Made by a program: the position numbers and the translations under genes
Shown: positions 19,319-31,549 of the stretch, in pieces
How the letters are laid out: each line of letters opens with the position of its first letter
How positions within the stretch are numbered: the stretch's first letter is position 1
DNA from: Haplomitrium mnioides
Lineage: Eukaryota; Marchantiophyta; Haplomitriopsida; Calobryales
Length of the DNA: 52,829 bases
NCBI GenBank assembly: GCA_049999725.1
Contig: JBNGIS010016942.1
Location: forward strand, 127,396 to 180,224
Direction: 5' to 3'
The notes under the pieces: model-generated
Seen by the model: the letters and a program-made list of their open reading frames with translations, nothing else
The model's database searches: none
What the model was told of the DNA's origin: nothing

Positions 19319-20770
19319 TTAGTCAACTACTGGTTTTGAAATAACCTCAATTCTTACAGGAATATTCACCGTAGGAATATGTGACCTTGTTACTTTTGCA
19401 ATTTCATTAAAAGAATCTATCAATTGTTCAACTATTTTAGCCAAGTGAAGAAGTCTCTTGACTTCATCCTCATCTTGCCTTGTTATTTGATCTATCCATA
19501 CAGAGGATATATTCTCCCATTGAAGTTTTTTCAGTATTGAAGAACTTTTATCTTCAAAAAGAGATGGAAATATATCCTCGTCGAAATGGAAATCAGCTAA
19601 TATGGTTTGAAACACATCAGCAGTAGATGGTTCCAAATAGCATATAATAGAAGGGGATTCATATCCCACATAGATGTCTTTTTGTCTCTAAGGTCTCATC
19701 TTAGTCCTTTTTGGTCCCATAATTGGAACTAAGACTTGACAATCAAAAACTCGTAAATGGGATAAATCTGATATATTACCATATGTAAGCTAGTGAGGTG
19801 ATAATGAATTAAATGCAGATGGCTGATATTTTAATTATGATGCAGCATTTAGTACTACATGGCCCCATGTAGAAACCGGTAAACTGGTTTGCATTAACAT
19901 GAGCCTAACAATCATTTGAATGTTGCGTATTACTCTTTCAACTATTCTATTTTGAAAATGGAGATGTGTTAGAGAGTATTGGGTTTAAATACCCATAGTC
20001 ATGCAAAAGTCATCAAAATGTTCTTATGTAAATTCTCCTACATTGTCGACTCGTAGGACTTTTGGAAATTGAGCTTTCAATTTTAGAGTGTTTGCCAATA
20101 TTCTAGGGAAGACTAGATTAGAGGTTGAGAGAAACAACACTTGTGACCACTTTGTAGAAGCGCAATCTATCACGAGGAAGTCTCAAAAGACTCCACTGGG
20201 TGGGTCAATAGAACCACAAACATCTGCATGTATTATCTCTAGGAATTTTGGAATTTCCAGAATTGTCTTCAAAATCGTTGGAAGTAAGACTAGTTTGCCT
20301 TGACAACACGGTATACATAGTCTTTCAATCATAGATGGCTTTATGCTTTGAGGAATGGATTGGGTTACTTTCCGAATGTTTGGAAACATTGTGGTGCCCG
20401 GATGTCCTAAGCGATTATACCATAAAGTAGTATGATTGATTGCTTGTGCATGAGTATGAAAGTTTTGTATTTGCATGATATAAAAACCACGAAAGTACGC
20501 AAAAATTGTTTCTTTTATTTCAGATCCTTCATCAGTGCGCTTCAATAAATGCAACACTTCCTTATTTTTACAAGTTCTTACATGTATATGATAATCATTA
20601 TCTCCTATATCACGAAAACTAATCAAGTTTCTTGTTGCACTTGGAGCATATATTGCTGATATGATATATTTGATAGTCCTTTGTGACAATTTGATAGTGG
20701 CTGGTCCATTGCTTTTTTCAATCTGATTGTTGCCCATTATAGTAGTCACCTTTTGGTGTGAGGGCATCAA
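19319..20770 (-). pseudogene. Copia protease end, GAG-pre-integrase and integrase
   Basis: The protease DSGNTH motif is just upstream (about 20810-20830). The frame from 20770 down has the pre-integrase zinc motif region (TTLWYNRLGHPG, CIPCCQGK), then HADVCGSIDPPSG at the start of the catalytic core. Further down come RVDNVGEF and QNRIVERVIR, which supply the remaining Asp and Glu of the D-D-E triad. After stops, the linker GYESPSIICYLEP (from about 19669) leads to reverse transcriptase. Integrase would insert the cDNA and make the 5-bp target duplication seen at the element ends. Confidence 0.85.
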
Positions 20771-20938
20771 CTTGGTAAAATAGAACCTGCATTTTTAATT
20801 AGTATGAGTATTGCCACTGTCTATTATATAAGTATGAATGTTGTCAAGAGATAGTGTAGAATTTGTACATTGAATCATATTTGTCTCTAGTATATTCAGA
20901 TTCTCTTCCTTATCGATATAATTGCTAAGGGTGTCAGT

Positions 20939-21915
20939 CTATTCCATAAAGACACCATGATTCTCTATTGCAGCTTTTTGGTTTTTGTCTTTGTAATAAA
21001 GTGCGACGAAGTGAGCTGGGACTCTACAAACTTTATTCGTATGCCCAATGATCCCACATCTATTGCAAACAATTTTTCCTCTTGTGTTACTAGAGGATGG
21101 CTGATTTCTGCTATTATCTGAATTCTTGCCTCCTTGTCTTCCTCTTTGATAAAAACGTGTAGAGTTGCCTCTGCCCCTTCCTCTCCTACTGAATTGTTGA
21201 TTCATGCCACTCATTGGAGCTTTACCTCTTTAAGAACTATGTTTGAAGGAACCAGTCTCACCCTTGTTCTAGACATGCCTCTCTTTTTTGTTGGCTTGGA
21301 ATAATATGCTTTAGGTGCAGGAGTTTGAGGTAGGGTTCCTAAAGGTCATAGTTTAGAATTCCTTATCAACAAATCGTGATGTTTCTCTGCTAAGAGTAAA
21401 TAGGCTATAAGTTCAGAATATGTAGAAAAGTTCATGTTTTTGTATTGAGAAAATAGAATCATGTTGGTTGTATGGAATGTGGATAGTGTTTTCTCAATTT
21501 GTTCCACTTGGGAAATAGGATGTCCACATAATGTTAATTGAGATGTTATTATGAGTAGCTCATTGTTATATTTAGACATAGAAATAAAATCTTGAACTCT
21601 AAAATTGACTTAGTCATGCCTTGCTTTAGGCAGATGAATTGTTTTTGTATGGTCAAATCTTTCTTTCAGATTATCCTAGAGAATTTTAGGACTACTCTCA
21701 TTCAGATACTGATATTTGAGAGAGTCAGAAAGATGATGCCTCAAGAAGACTAAGGCTTGGGCTTTCTATTGTAAAGTTATGCCCTCATCTATAAAGATTG
21801 TGGTCTCCAATCTCTTAGAAACCAGATGGGCTGCTGCATCTAGTGACCAGGAGGGATAGTTGTCTCCTTCAATGGTCAATTGTTTAATGTTTAATTTTTT
21901 TACTTTTAGAATGCA
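20939..21915 (-). pseudogene. Copia gag with CCHC zinc knuckle
   Basis: Minus-strand translation from about 21915 gives LTIEGDNYPSWSLDAAAHL, a typical plant copia gag opening, then LKYQYLNESSPKIL. The frame at 21346-21579 (QLTLCGHPISQVEQIEKTL) is the UBN2/gag-polypeptide type. The 20939-21214 frame has an Arg/Gly-rich stretch followed by CNRCGIIGHTNKVC, a complete nucleocapsid CX2CX4HX4C knuckle. No clear ATG survives at the start. Confidence 0.8.
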
Positions 21916-24673
21916 AAAAGAGTTTTCAAGGTTTAAAGATAAATAACATATTTTTCAAAATGTAGAAAAAACCAAAATGTTAAACTCTTTGCAACTCTGT
22001 GAACAATAGATAAAACAAGTTTGTATAACAGAAGTTATATGTAAGGTATGTTCCTTGTTCTTCTTACTATAGGCAAGGGGTTGATTTTCTGATCTTGCAA
22101 AAAATAGGTAGAGATATCAGCAACAGGCCTTGTGTATATCTCCACAATATTAAAGAGGTTGATGTAGTATCAGCTTTCTAATAGAGTCTACAAAAGTTGA
22201 TGTAGTTTCCTTGAATATATAAATTGGTCCTCTAAATTCTTGAATCACATTTGAAAGATATATGTTGTTCAGAAATGTTAAATATAATGTCTAAAGATAT
22301 CTTGTACTGGTGAGTGATCACTATGTACTAGTTGTGGCCTAGAGGTCTTCTCAAAATCTCAATAGATTATTGAGACAACTCGTGAGTTTCGTCTTACAAG
22401 TATGACAATAAATTGTGCTATGTAGAAATTAAAATATGTACTATATGTGTAGCAATAGCTAATCTGTTTACACTTATAGATTTAGTTGTACTTACAATAC
22501 AATTGTGAATTCAAACATCCTTGAAAAAGTATGTGTATCAGATTTTCTAGTATGCAGTTTCTATCAAAATAAAAAATAGAGTATGAATATATGAGAATGC
22601 AAACATTGGGTGATAAGATGTGAAATTATCTCCAAAGGTGACTCCAATAGGTAGGACAATATAGAAGATCTAATGGGAGGATACATTGGTTTCCAATGTG
22701 ATCCAACTAGGTGACTTGGAATCACAATGGTTGGTCTAAACACAATTGGAATGACTGAAAATATATACACACTTTTTGTATATTACTCTCTATAACAATA
22801 CTATTATGCTATCAGAGTGATGCTTTATAAGATGCAATGATCAATACTCATTCAATGAAGCTAGACTGTTGGAGAATCATCAAGATGCACATCATCTTTG
22901 AAGTTTCTATTCAATTTTATTTTTCAACCTTATGGAGCAAAATAAGTCTTGAAAGAATCACCTGGAGTAGGCAATTACATCTATGTTTTAAGATTTTGAA
23001 ATGACTTTGTATATTGTACAAACTAATCGATTGAAGAATCGCTCTACTCGCGCTGAAGAAAATTAGGTTCCGTGCTCAATAGAGGCTCGAGAGTAATTGT
23101 TTGCTTCGGTAAGGACTTAGTGCACATTCAGCAGGCATCCTGTAGGTCTGGTTGATTAAGTAGCTTTGGGGATGAATCTAGAGCCTCGGTAATTAGGTAC
23201 GGTTTCCACACCACCAATCGCTTCACTTGGGACCTTTACTTTGTCCCATAAGTGAAGTGTAAAGAACATCTTGATGTATATAAGGCTCGCACTCAAAGTC
23301 TTCTTCAATAATGGTTACCTAACCTCCTGCATCTAGGAGTGGGGTTGAACCAGTCCTTTATTTTAGCGTAGTGACACGTGGCGTTCAAGGAATGGTCAAA
23401 AAATATCACGGGTAGCTTCCCCTCTAAGCTTAGAATAGTTTTATATAATTTTATTTTCTCACAAATTTATGTAACAGTGACTTCTCACTATTTCAGCTCT
23501 GTTAGTTCTTCCTCCTTTCAAACTTTCGGGAAATACCAAAGTAACACTTTTGAACTTTCAATATTTTATAATTTCTACCAAAAAGTTGATATATCTTAGT
23601 TTCTTTGTTCAATTTGGTTTTTCTTCTTCAAACTTTCGGCTTTCACTCTGAATCCATTTGAAACTTTTAATAAAATATGACTATTTTCTCTTGAACAAGG
23701 ATATATTGCCAATGTGTGTAGATAAAAGACCTTTCAAACTTTCCAACTTCACCGAGCAAAAGTTTGAAACTTTCAAACCACTTGAAAAGAGTTTGCCGAA
23801 AGAGTGATATTATGTTGTTTTTGCACATATACAAAATGCCAAGTTTTCAAACTTTCAGAATACTTGGATGTCTCTCACTATCAAACTTTCATCGAAATGA
23901 TGATGTATCATCAATTCAACAACTTAGATGTCAAACTTACAAAAAACTCCAATTAAAATCTTGTCGAAATTTCCAACTAAGCGCTTCAAGAGGTGCCAAA
24001 ATCGTGATCTTTCACCTTTTTGACCTTCAAACTCCTTTGTTGAACATTCCTTCACAACTCAATTGAATTTGTGAGATTTGATGAGTACTTCATCAAATTT
24101 GATCAATCCTTCATCAGTCATTGATGCGCTTTGATATTTGACTTGATTCACAAAAAATTCCTCTCGATTTGAGCAATCTTCTTACATGAAATGATGTTCG
24201 ATGTGCCTCACACTCTTATTTGATGTAGGCTCAAGTTTTCAACAACATCAATCGTCAAATGTGCAAATCTGCCCATGAATGTCGACAAATTCAATGCCAG
24301 CGATGTTCTTTCTATTGAAAATGAATAAAGAACTTCTGAATATTGAATCGATTCCATTTGATGCAAAATCCAATGTCCTTTTCAACTGTATAATTGTGAT
24401 CTTCTCATCAGATTCTTGAAACTTTTGTCATAGATAGGGTCGCAATCCCTTGGCGAATCCACTAGTGCATCAATTTGAACATAGAAATCTGTAAATTGGT
24501 AGTGATCCTTTACTAAAAATTTTCAAAACTGTAAACTCTTCACCTTGTTCGCTGTGTATGTGCTTGAATGAATAATAAAATATATTGTAGAGAAAAATAG
24601 AGAGAAAAATCTATGTGCAACTCATGGGAAGAACATTGAAGGTGAATTCAAAAAAAAATTTATGATGAGATAG
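21916..24673 (-). other. Unusually long copia leader, or hidden insertion
   Basis: About 2.75 kb separate gag from the primer site, far more than the usual few hundred bases. No coding domain is seen. A GC-richer block (23041-23375) contains a hairpin, CTTCACTTGGGAC...GTCCCATAAGTGAAG (about 23221-23258), a TATATAAGG box (about 23277) and an ACACGTGGC G-box (about 23365). From 23519 to 23890 the word AAACTTTC recurs at least seven times. No TG...CA element with a target duplication could be delimited. Confidence 0.45.
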
Positions 24674-24689
24674 TTTCGTGCTGATAACA
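24674..24689 (-). other. Copia primer site, tRNA-Ile anticodon-arm type
   Basis: The plus strand reads TTTCGTGCTGATAACA directly before the LTR. Its core TCGTGCTGATAAC is identical to the core at 1371-1386. Confidence 0.55.
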
Positions 24690-24959
24690 TGTTGAATATG
24701 GAGGATCATGCAACTAGTGGAAATGTGGAAAAAACATGAAGGACATGGAACAACAAGTATATGATGGAACATGAAATACTCTTCCTCTCATCAATATGTA
24801 TGAATCATAATCTTTCAATGTACAAATGTAATAGGTCATTAAGGTAATGTGCTAATCATGTAAGATTAGCACTAACCCTAATCTTAATCCTATAGACTAA
24901 TTATAGGTTAAGAACTAATCCTAGATTAGACTAATTATCTTACTAGATTTAGTATACCA
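24690..24959 (-). mobile_element. Copia 5' LTR (270 bp)
   Basis: It starts TGTTGAATATGG and ends TAGTATACCA. The right target duplicate AGTTT follows at 24960-24964. Confidence 0.9.
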
Positions 24960-24964
24960 AGTTT

Positions 24965-25410
24965 AAGCTTACTGTATTGCTAAAGAATCTGCCCAAATTG
25001 ACTACTTTTTTTTTTGCTTATAAGGACTTTGATGTATAACTTAAAACCTTTGACGCGCTTTAACTTAGATGCAAAGCTTTATACCTGTTTTACTTTTAGA
25101 TTTTGAATTAGAAAACAAATTCTTTTGCATATTTGTTGCGAAAAAAAGAACGTTTACTGTATGTATCATTGGTTGTAGAACTCTAAACCCTATGCACGCA
25201 TAGACTTTGTTTTGCAAGTCAAAACTTTGTGGGTTCAAAAATTCTTCTACGGAATCTAAAACCTAGGTGCTTGATAGTCTTTATTGTGGAGTGTTAAGAT
25301 GGTGAGTTCGGATTCCTATGCAAGCATTGAATTTGGGATGGAGTGTTCAAATATTGAGCATGGATTCCTATACTTGATAAACTTTGGGATGGAAGTCCAA
25401 GTCATCTACA
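24965..25410. other. Continuation of the pre-insertion substrate
   Basis: This resumes the sequence interrupted at 11818. It is AT-rich, with a palindromic unit CTATGCACGCATAG near 25190 and weaker units near 25315 and 25365. It thus shares the motif family of the 2-9.5 kb region. No coding domain is recognised. Confidence 0.5.
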
Positions 25411-26270
25411 AGTTCTGCTTCTCATATACAACCCTCAAGCCTCTACATACAAAGACTATTGGTTAGAACTTAGTTTCTACACAAGTCGTAGACTCTTTTA
25501 TACAACTTGAAACCTTTGTTTGGTAGAATCAAGTCAAAAACTTGGAGATGTTTCTTGTTTACATTCTTAATTCAATCTCTTTAGCCATTTCCATTTGATT
25601 TTGAACTATGACTTCTTTGTATATATGCTTCGTTGAATTATGAAATATTTTTAAATGCTTAAACCTTTTTTTAAGCCCACTTTAACTTTTGCGTGCATGG
25701 ATTTTCAACTACAAATGAAAGCTTCTTTCTTGCTTGAACTAGAAAATAAAGTTCCTAAATTAGTGCAATGTTTTGCTTTGTTGGTTTTTTTGTCTACAAT
25801 TGCAAACTCATTCCCTTGACTTGTAGTTCGCTTGGGTTTTTTTCTCATGTTTTGTGATTTGTTTTCTAAAAAGAACGTTTCAAATAGCACTATATCTTTG
25901 CGCACCTACAGCTTGTGCAATCAAACAAATTTCAAAATAGTTTCTTGTGACGTGTATTTCAAATTTTTGGCTGAAAATTGTGATTAATAATAAATGCAAT
26001 TTTCTGGTAAGAACATACCATAATTATTTTACTTTTCATCGATTTCAAGTTTTCCAATAATTTTACAAAAGCTAGTAATATTGTTTGATTTTGTATACCA
26101 AAATTGACTCTTGCTCTATCATGCTTGTTGAAACAATAAAAAATGAACCTCAAAAACTCATGTACTTTTTGTTTTAAAAAAATAACCTCATTTTTCTTGT
26201 TTTTTGAGCTCAAAAACCACATTTTTTCCTAAAAAAAATAGTTTTTGTTTTGAGTAGAATTTTTCTGGTT
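25411..26270 (-). repeat. Dispersed repeat R, copy A
   Basis: The reverse complement matches 44850-45670 over about 0.8 kb. Both copies translate to similar peptides (KQKVHEFLRF, FNKHDRARVNF, QNMRKKPKRT, SQGNEFA in the same order). That may reflect simple DNA similarity rather than coding. No family is recognised. Confidence 0.75.
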
Positions 26271-26289
26271 TAAAATATGAACTCTTTTC

Positions 26290-27811
26290 CTTGAGTTGTT
26301 GAAATGTCTTTGCCATTTGTTTGTCCATTGAAACTTTGCCTTTTTCCCTAGTAGATCCGTAAGTGGTCCAACAATATTAACATAGTAATGAATGAATTAT
26401 TGATTGAAACCTGACAATTTATTGAAGGCTCAAACATCCTTCATATCATTTAGCATTGGCCACTCTGCCATGATCTAAATTTCTCTTCTTCTATCTCCAT
26501 TCCATCTGCATACACTTTATATTCTAGACAAGTCACATTTTTCTTCCTAAATTTATATTTTGACCTCTTGTAATAAAATTACCAGTTATATAATCTTTAC
26601 AATAGTTATTTCAGATTATCACAATGTTTAACTTCACTCTTATTAAAGATAAAGATGTTTTCCAAGAATATCAACTCTAACTTATCTAATAACCCATCAA
26701 AAACTCGATGCATTTGATCCATGAATATCGTGAGAGTATTAGTAAGACCAAATGTAAGAACCTTCCACTCAAAATACCCATATCTTGTATGGAAAGTTGT
26801 CTTTGACACATCACTTAGCTTTATGGGAATTTTCCAATAGCCACTTGAAAGATCCAACTTAGAAAAGAATCATGCACCATTCAATTAATCCAACAAATCA
26901 TCAATACATGGTATAAAATAGGCATTCTTCACTATTTGATTGCTCAAAGTACAATAATTTGCATAAGGATGAAATCCACCATCTTTTTTTGGTACAAAAA
27001 ATACTAGTACTCCCCAAGAAAAAGTAATATATTGAATGAAATCCTTCTCAATAAGATCCATCAAGGTCTTTTGAAGCTCTTCTAATTCTTGTGGTGACAA
27101 TCGATATATAGGTTGGTTAAAATGAGTAAGTAATTGTATAAACTCAATTGAAAAAGGTATTCATTGGTCATGTCATGACTTCTTTGGCATATTTTTCAAA
27201 AAAAATCCTTAATCTTCTTCAAAATATCATCTTTCATTGAGGTAGGCACACATTTTCCTCCTCTTAACTCAAGTCTATAATGGGCTTCGTCCAAACAACA
27301 AAGATATGCAACTCTTGCTCCATGCAAGTGATATGCTCATTTGGTTTGAGTCTTTTCACCAATGGTGTCAAATGCTCTAAAAGAAATTGCTTTTCTCACA
27401 AAGGAACTTGAATTTTTTGTTTTATCCAATCAACTTGAGCAGATCAATCTTCAAGCTAAAGCATAAAATAATGTCAAACTGTACAAGCGCAATAACAAAT
27501 TGCATAGATACCACATACTCTTTTCCATTCTTTAGATGAAATGGCTTTTGAGAGTGAAACATGTCATTTTCTGGCCATTGGTCATATACAAAACACTCCC
27601 CTTCATAAACATGTATTTTGCATTGATTAACTTAGCAAAATGTATTGATCCCATTCCAACTCTAAAAGTAGCCTTATACCACTTCACTTAAAGCAACTTC
27701 AAAGGTAAGCAACTTTAAAATGACTTCAACTCTAAAAGTGACTCTCTACTACTTCTTTCACTCCTTTCTCTCTTCTTATATATATCACAACATCATGTTT
27801 TTACTATTACA
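26290..27811 (-). mobile_element. Chromovirus remnant, copy 3
   Basis: Minus-strand order: LTR end piece (about 27660-27811, ending ACTATTACA), a protease-region remnant (about 27480-27640), reverse transcriptase (26606-27100) and the start of the RNase H linker. Most of gag, the rest of the LTR and everything after RNase H are gone. RT fragments include SPQELEELQKTL, FVPKKDGGF and DLSSGYWKIPI. The catalytic FLDD is changed to FLEN, so it is dead at the active site as well. It belongs to the same family as 12610-17475. Confidence 0.85.
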
Positions 27812-28369
27812 CATAAAAATATTGAGTTCACATAGGGTGTCAAGATGATATAGCAACCCTCCTAGTATTAGTTAAGAAAATCTAGGGTTATATCTAGAGA
27901 TACGCATAAGCAGTCCTCTATTGTTGTAATATTAAAGCCATTCAAGCCATCTCTGAATATAGAGAATTTCTCCATCTCTTGAGTGTATGTGATTTTGCCA
28001 ATTGAGCATAGTGATTTTGATTTAGTATTAGAGAAAGTTTTGGAACTAGAACAACAATGTAGAGCACAAAAATTTGAGGAGAAGAATGGAAAAAAAAATG
28101 AACCTCCATTGAAGAGGATGCAAACTACAAAATCAAAGAAAAGATTCGACAACAAATTGATTATTGAATTGAAGTTGAAGATGTCATAGTTTGTTGTTGA
28201 AGCAAAATTTGTAGGTGTAGAATCAAAGGGTAGTAGAATCAAAGGTGACAAATTCTATTTAAGAAGAATTCAAAACTTGCTCAAGAAGAAATTGCTTGAG
28301 GGTTCTAGGGTTTCTAATAATCAAAGAAGAGTTATCATATTTGGTCAGTAAGAATGACCAATTTTATCA
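27812..28369. other. Unassigned stretch
   Basis: It lies between the chromovirus remnant and the copia fragment. A short charged frame (27983-28189, with EKVLELEQQCRAQKFEEK) is not recognised and may be a copia leader or chance. No LTR edge was found. Confidence 0.4.
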
Positions 28370-31300
28370 AGAGGAGAGGTTATTGGGACTTTATCACATG
28401 ACATGAAGTGGAACTAGTATTAGGTCTATCCCCATCCAATGAAGAGATGCAAGTTTTCAAGACTCACATAAAGAAGGTCCACAAGCTATTGTGATAGCTC
28501 ACCAATAGTATCGATGACAAAATGATGGGCTATGTGTCAATAGCCAAGATACCCAACAAAGCTTGAGATGCTCTAAAATAGAGATATACCATTACATTAG
28601 ATGCAAGTAAACTCACACTGTAGATGGAGCTCTTTAATCTACAAAAAGAAAAAAAAATGAACATAAATGCCTTTGCTCTAAAGATAAAATAACTAGTTGA
28701 ACAACTAGCAAATATAGAAGAGAAAGTGAAGAAAAGTGCCATAGTGGCAGTTTGCTTGAACGTGTGGGTTACAAATTATAAGCAATTCAAAACATCAATG
28801 AAGACAAGGAAAGGAACCACATACTTCTCACAACTTTTGGCAATAATAGTTGCAAAAGAGCTTGACATTGGAGGAGGTCCCTCAAAAGCGCCAGAAAAAA
28901 CCTTCTACTCTAACATAGGTAGAGGAAAAGGAAGGAGTTCTGGAAGAGGCAATAACTATAGCAAAGATTGCTCAAGCAACAATACACAAAACCAACAACA
29001 AAAATCAAGCCAATTTGGTAGTAGAGGTCAGTTCAAAGGCAAAGAGAGCAACCAAGGTTGTGCAAGCTAACAACAACATTCAAAGTAAGATTATTTCTAC
29101 TATAGCAAACTCGGTCATATGGCCAAGGACTACTACAAAACAAAAAATCATATGAGAAACAATACAGTGTAGAGGAACTATGCAAGTTCCAACAAAACAA
29201 ACAATGAGATATTGTTTGTTATGGAATATGGTTATTCATTTGTAGCTTATGGGAAACAAAGCAATGATGTAGATAAGTGGTTTGTTGATTCTGCATGTTC
29301 AAGTCACATGGCGAGCCATAGAGAGCAATTCAATGAAACTAGGAACTTGAGTACACATGGATAAGTTGAGACAGGTGACTCAACTATGCATCTTATCCAT
29401 CAAATTGGTCGTATACCTACACTCTTAGAGAATAGAAAGACAATGTGCCCATTTGATGTTTTGGATGTCCCGATGACTCATAAAAATGATATGAGTTGGT
29501 CAATGTGTAGAGCAAACCATGCAAGTTCAATTTAATCCCACTCTTGCATTCATTGAGGATTAGGGAAATAACTATAACCTTATCACAAAACAAAGAAGAA
29601 GTGGCACAATGTTCATATTGGATGTGAGCATGTCTAAAATTATAGAAGTATTGTTTGTGCATAGTATAGAGGTAGTGTGAGACATAGAAATTTGGCACAA
29701 GAAGATTGGTCATGTCAATGTATAGAGGCTAAGAAGTATGCAGAGTTTAAGAGTAGACAAGGGGTTGTCCAAGCTCAAAGTGGAAGGAATGCATAAGGTA
29801 TAAGAAGCCTACCAATTCAATATGCACGCAAAGCAAACATTTCCTCATGATGCATATGTGGCAAGTAAGCCACTTGAAATTATACACTCAAGATGTATAG
29901 GGTCCAGCAAAAACAAGATCCATTAGAGGGTGTACATACTATGTTCCTTTCATTGATGACTACTCAAGGAAGACTTGGGCTTATTTCATGGAGTTCAAGA
30001 GTGAAGTTTTTAATCACTTCAAACATTTTAAAGCGAGGGTGGAAAAGGAAACAAGGCATCAAATTAAGTGTCTAAGATCTGATGGAGGAGGAAAGTATTT
30101 CTCCATAAAGCTCTACACATATGTGCAGAAAGAAGGGATCAAAGGGCATCAAACGTGCATATATACACCCCAACAAAATGAGGTTGATGAAAGGAAGAAC
30201 TGACACATAGCAAGGGTGGCACAAGCATTGATGAATGAGAAGAATATATCGCATTACTATTGGGCAGAAGTAGTGTGCACTGCAATTTACATTATGAACC
30301 TCACTCCTACAACAATAGCTCATGGCATGACATTAGAAGAAAAATTTATAGGGAGACGTCCAAGCATCTCACATTTGAAAGTGTTTAGCTAGATTGCACA
30401 TGTCCATGTACCACTTGAAACACACATCAAATTACACCCAAAAGCAAAGAAGTATGTAATTATTGGGTAATCAAATGAAGAGAAGGGGTACAAATTTTTT
30501 TTTCATACTATATGCATGTTGAGAGTAAGTAGAGACATGGTGTTTGATGAGTTAAGTACTTGGTATGGTCGAAAAACTGTTGATGACACAAGTGATACAA
30601 ATGGGAAGCGGATTGTGTTAGAACCAAGTTAGCAAACTCAAGTGGTTAGTGGTCGAGAAGGTGAAGGTAGCAACAGTAGCAGCAACACTAGCAAGAAAGC
30701 GTGCGCAAAAATATGGAGTAGTATACTCCAACTAACTCTCAACCTGAAATACCTCAAGGAGAAGGAGGCAATGGTGAATTTGGAGATGTGGATGAAGAGA
30801 TGTGACTACTCTCAACTTCAACATCAAGTTAGAAACAAGTGGATCAGTAAGTGCAAGCATAGTTTTGCGTAGAAATGGCATGGTGAAGCACCATGTAGTT
30901 AGATTGATGCACAGGGGAGAATTTGCATCCCATCATTCATACATGGTACAAGTTATCATAGAGAAGAACCTATCCTCTTTGAAGATGTTGTAGGAAACAA
31001 GAGATGGGAGTATGTTTTGATAGAAGAGATGGAAGCTCTTCACAAAAATCAGACTTGGGAGCTAGTCAACTTATTTGAAGGGAAGAAAGCCTTGGATGCA
31101 AAAAGGTCTGCAAATTGAAGAGGAGTGAAGATGGCATCAGAAGTAGTTCAAGGCAAGGTTAGTGGCCAAAAAATATGTTTAGACTCATGGGATGCACTAT
31201 GAGAAGACTTTCAGCCCTCTAGCAAGAATGACAACTGTTCTGGAAGTCATTGCATTGGCTAGAGCAAAAAAGTGGACTTTACAACAAACTGATGTGAAAA

Positions 31301-31525
31301 ATGCATTTCTATATGAGGAGCTTGAAGACGAGGTGTACATGGTACATGCATCTAAATTTGTTAGTCTCAAGCATTCAGATCAGATATGTCAGTTGAAGAA
31401 GGCCTTATATGGGTTGAAACAAGCACCTCAAGCATGGTCTAACAAGATAGACAAATATCTTATTTCAGTGGGTTTCAAAGTGTTAGATGCAAATTATACT
31501 CTATATATACGAAAATAGATAAAGG
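28370..31525 (+). mobile_element. Ty1/copia fragment 2 (gag to partial reverse transcriptase)
   Basis: The plus strand follows copia order. Gag runs from about 28370 (ELVLGLSPSNEEMQVFK; ASKLTL; VEQLANIEEK). A knuckle near 29090 has its cysteines lost (YSKLGHMAKDYYK). Protease is WFVDSACSSHM (29279-29311). Integrase spans 29880-30630. Reverse transcriptase from 31192 has ARMTTVLEVIALA, QTDVKNAFL and QICQLKKALYGLKQAPQAW. It ends near 31520, before YVDD, so catalytic RT and RNase H are missing. No LTRs were found, and the lineage differs from the 11819-24959 element. In-frame stops are numerous. Confidence 0.85.
29880..30630 (+). pseudogene. Copia fragment 2 integrase core
   Basis: Translation shows IDDYSRKTWAYF, FKARVEKETRHQIKC, RSDGGGKYFS (second catalytic Asp) and TPQQNEVDERKN (catalytic Glu), then FIGRRPSISHLKVF. 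The last motif is the usual copia integrase end, before the RT linker. Two frames are needed across the region, so a frameshift is present near 29985. Confidence 0.85.
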
Positions 31526-31549
31526 TATTTTTCAGCTTGTGATTTGAAA

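Larger units (their letters stand above)
11819..24959 (-). mobile_element. Ty1/copia retrotransposon with nested chromovirus
   Basis: The two LTRs (11819-12026 and 24690-24959) are direct repeats with TG...CA termini. Both flanks read AGTTT (11814-11818 and 24960-24964), an exact 5-bp target duplication. The element reads on the minus strand: 5' LTR, primer site (24674-24689), a long leader, gag, protease, integrase, reverse transcriptase, RNase H, polypurine tract and 3' LTR. A chromovirus (12610-17475) split its RNase H. Removing that insert leaves about 8.3 kb. All coding parts carry many stops and frameshifts. The copia order (integrase before reverse transcriptase) is clear. Confidence 0.92.
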
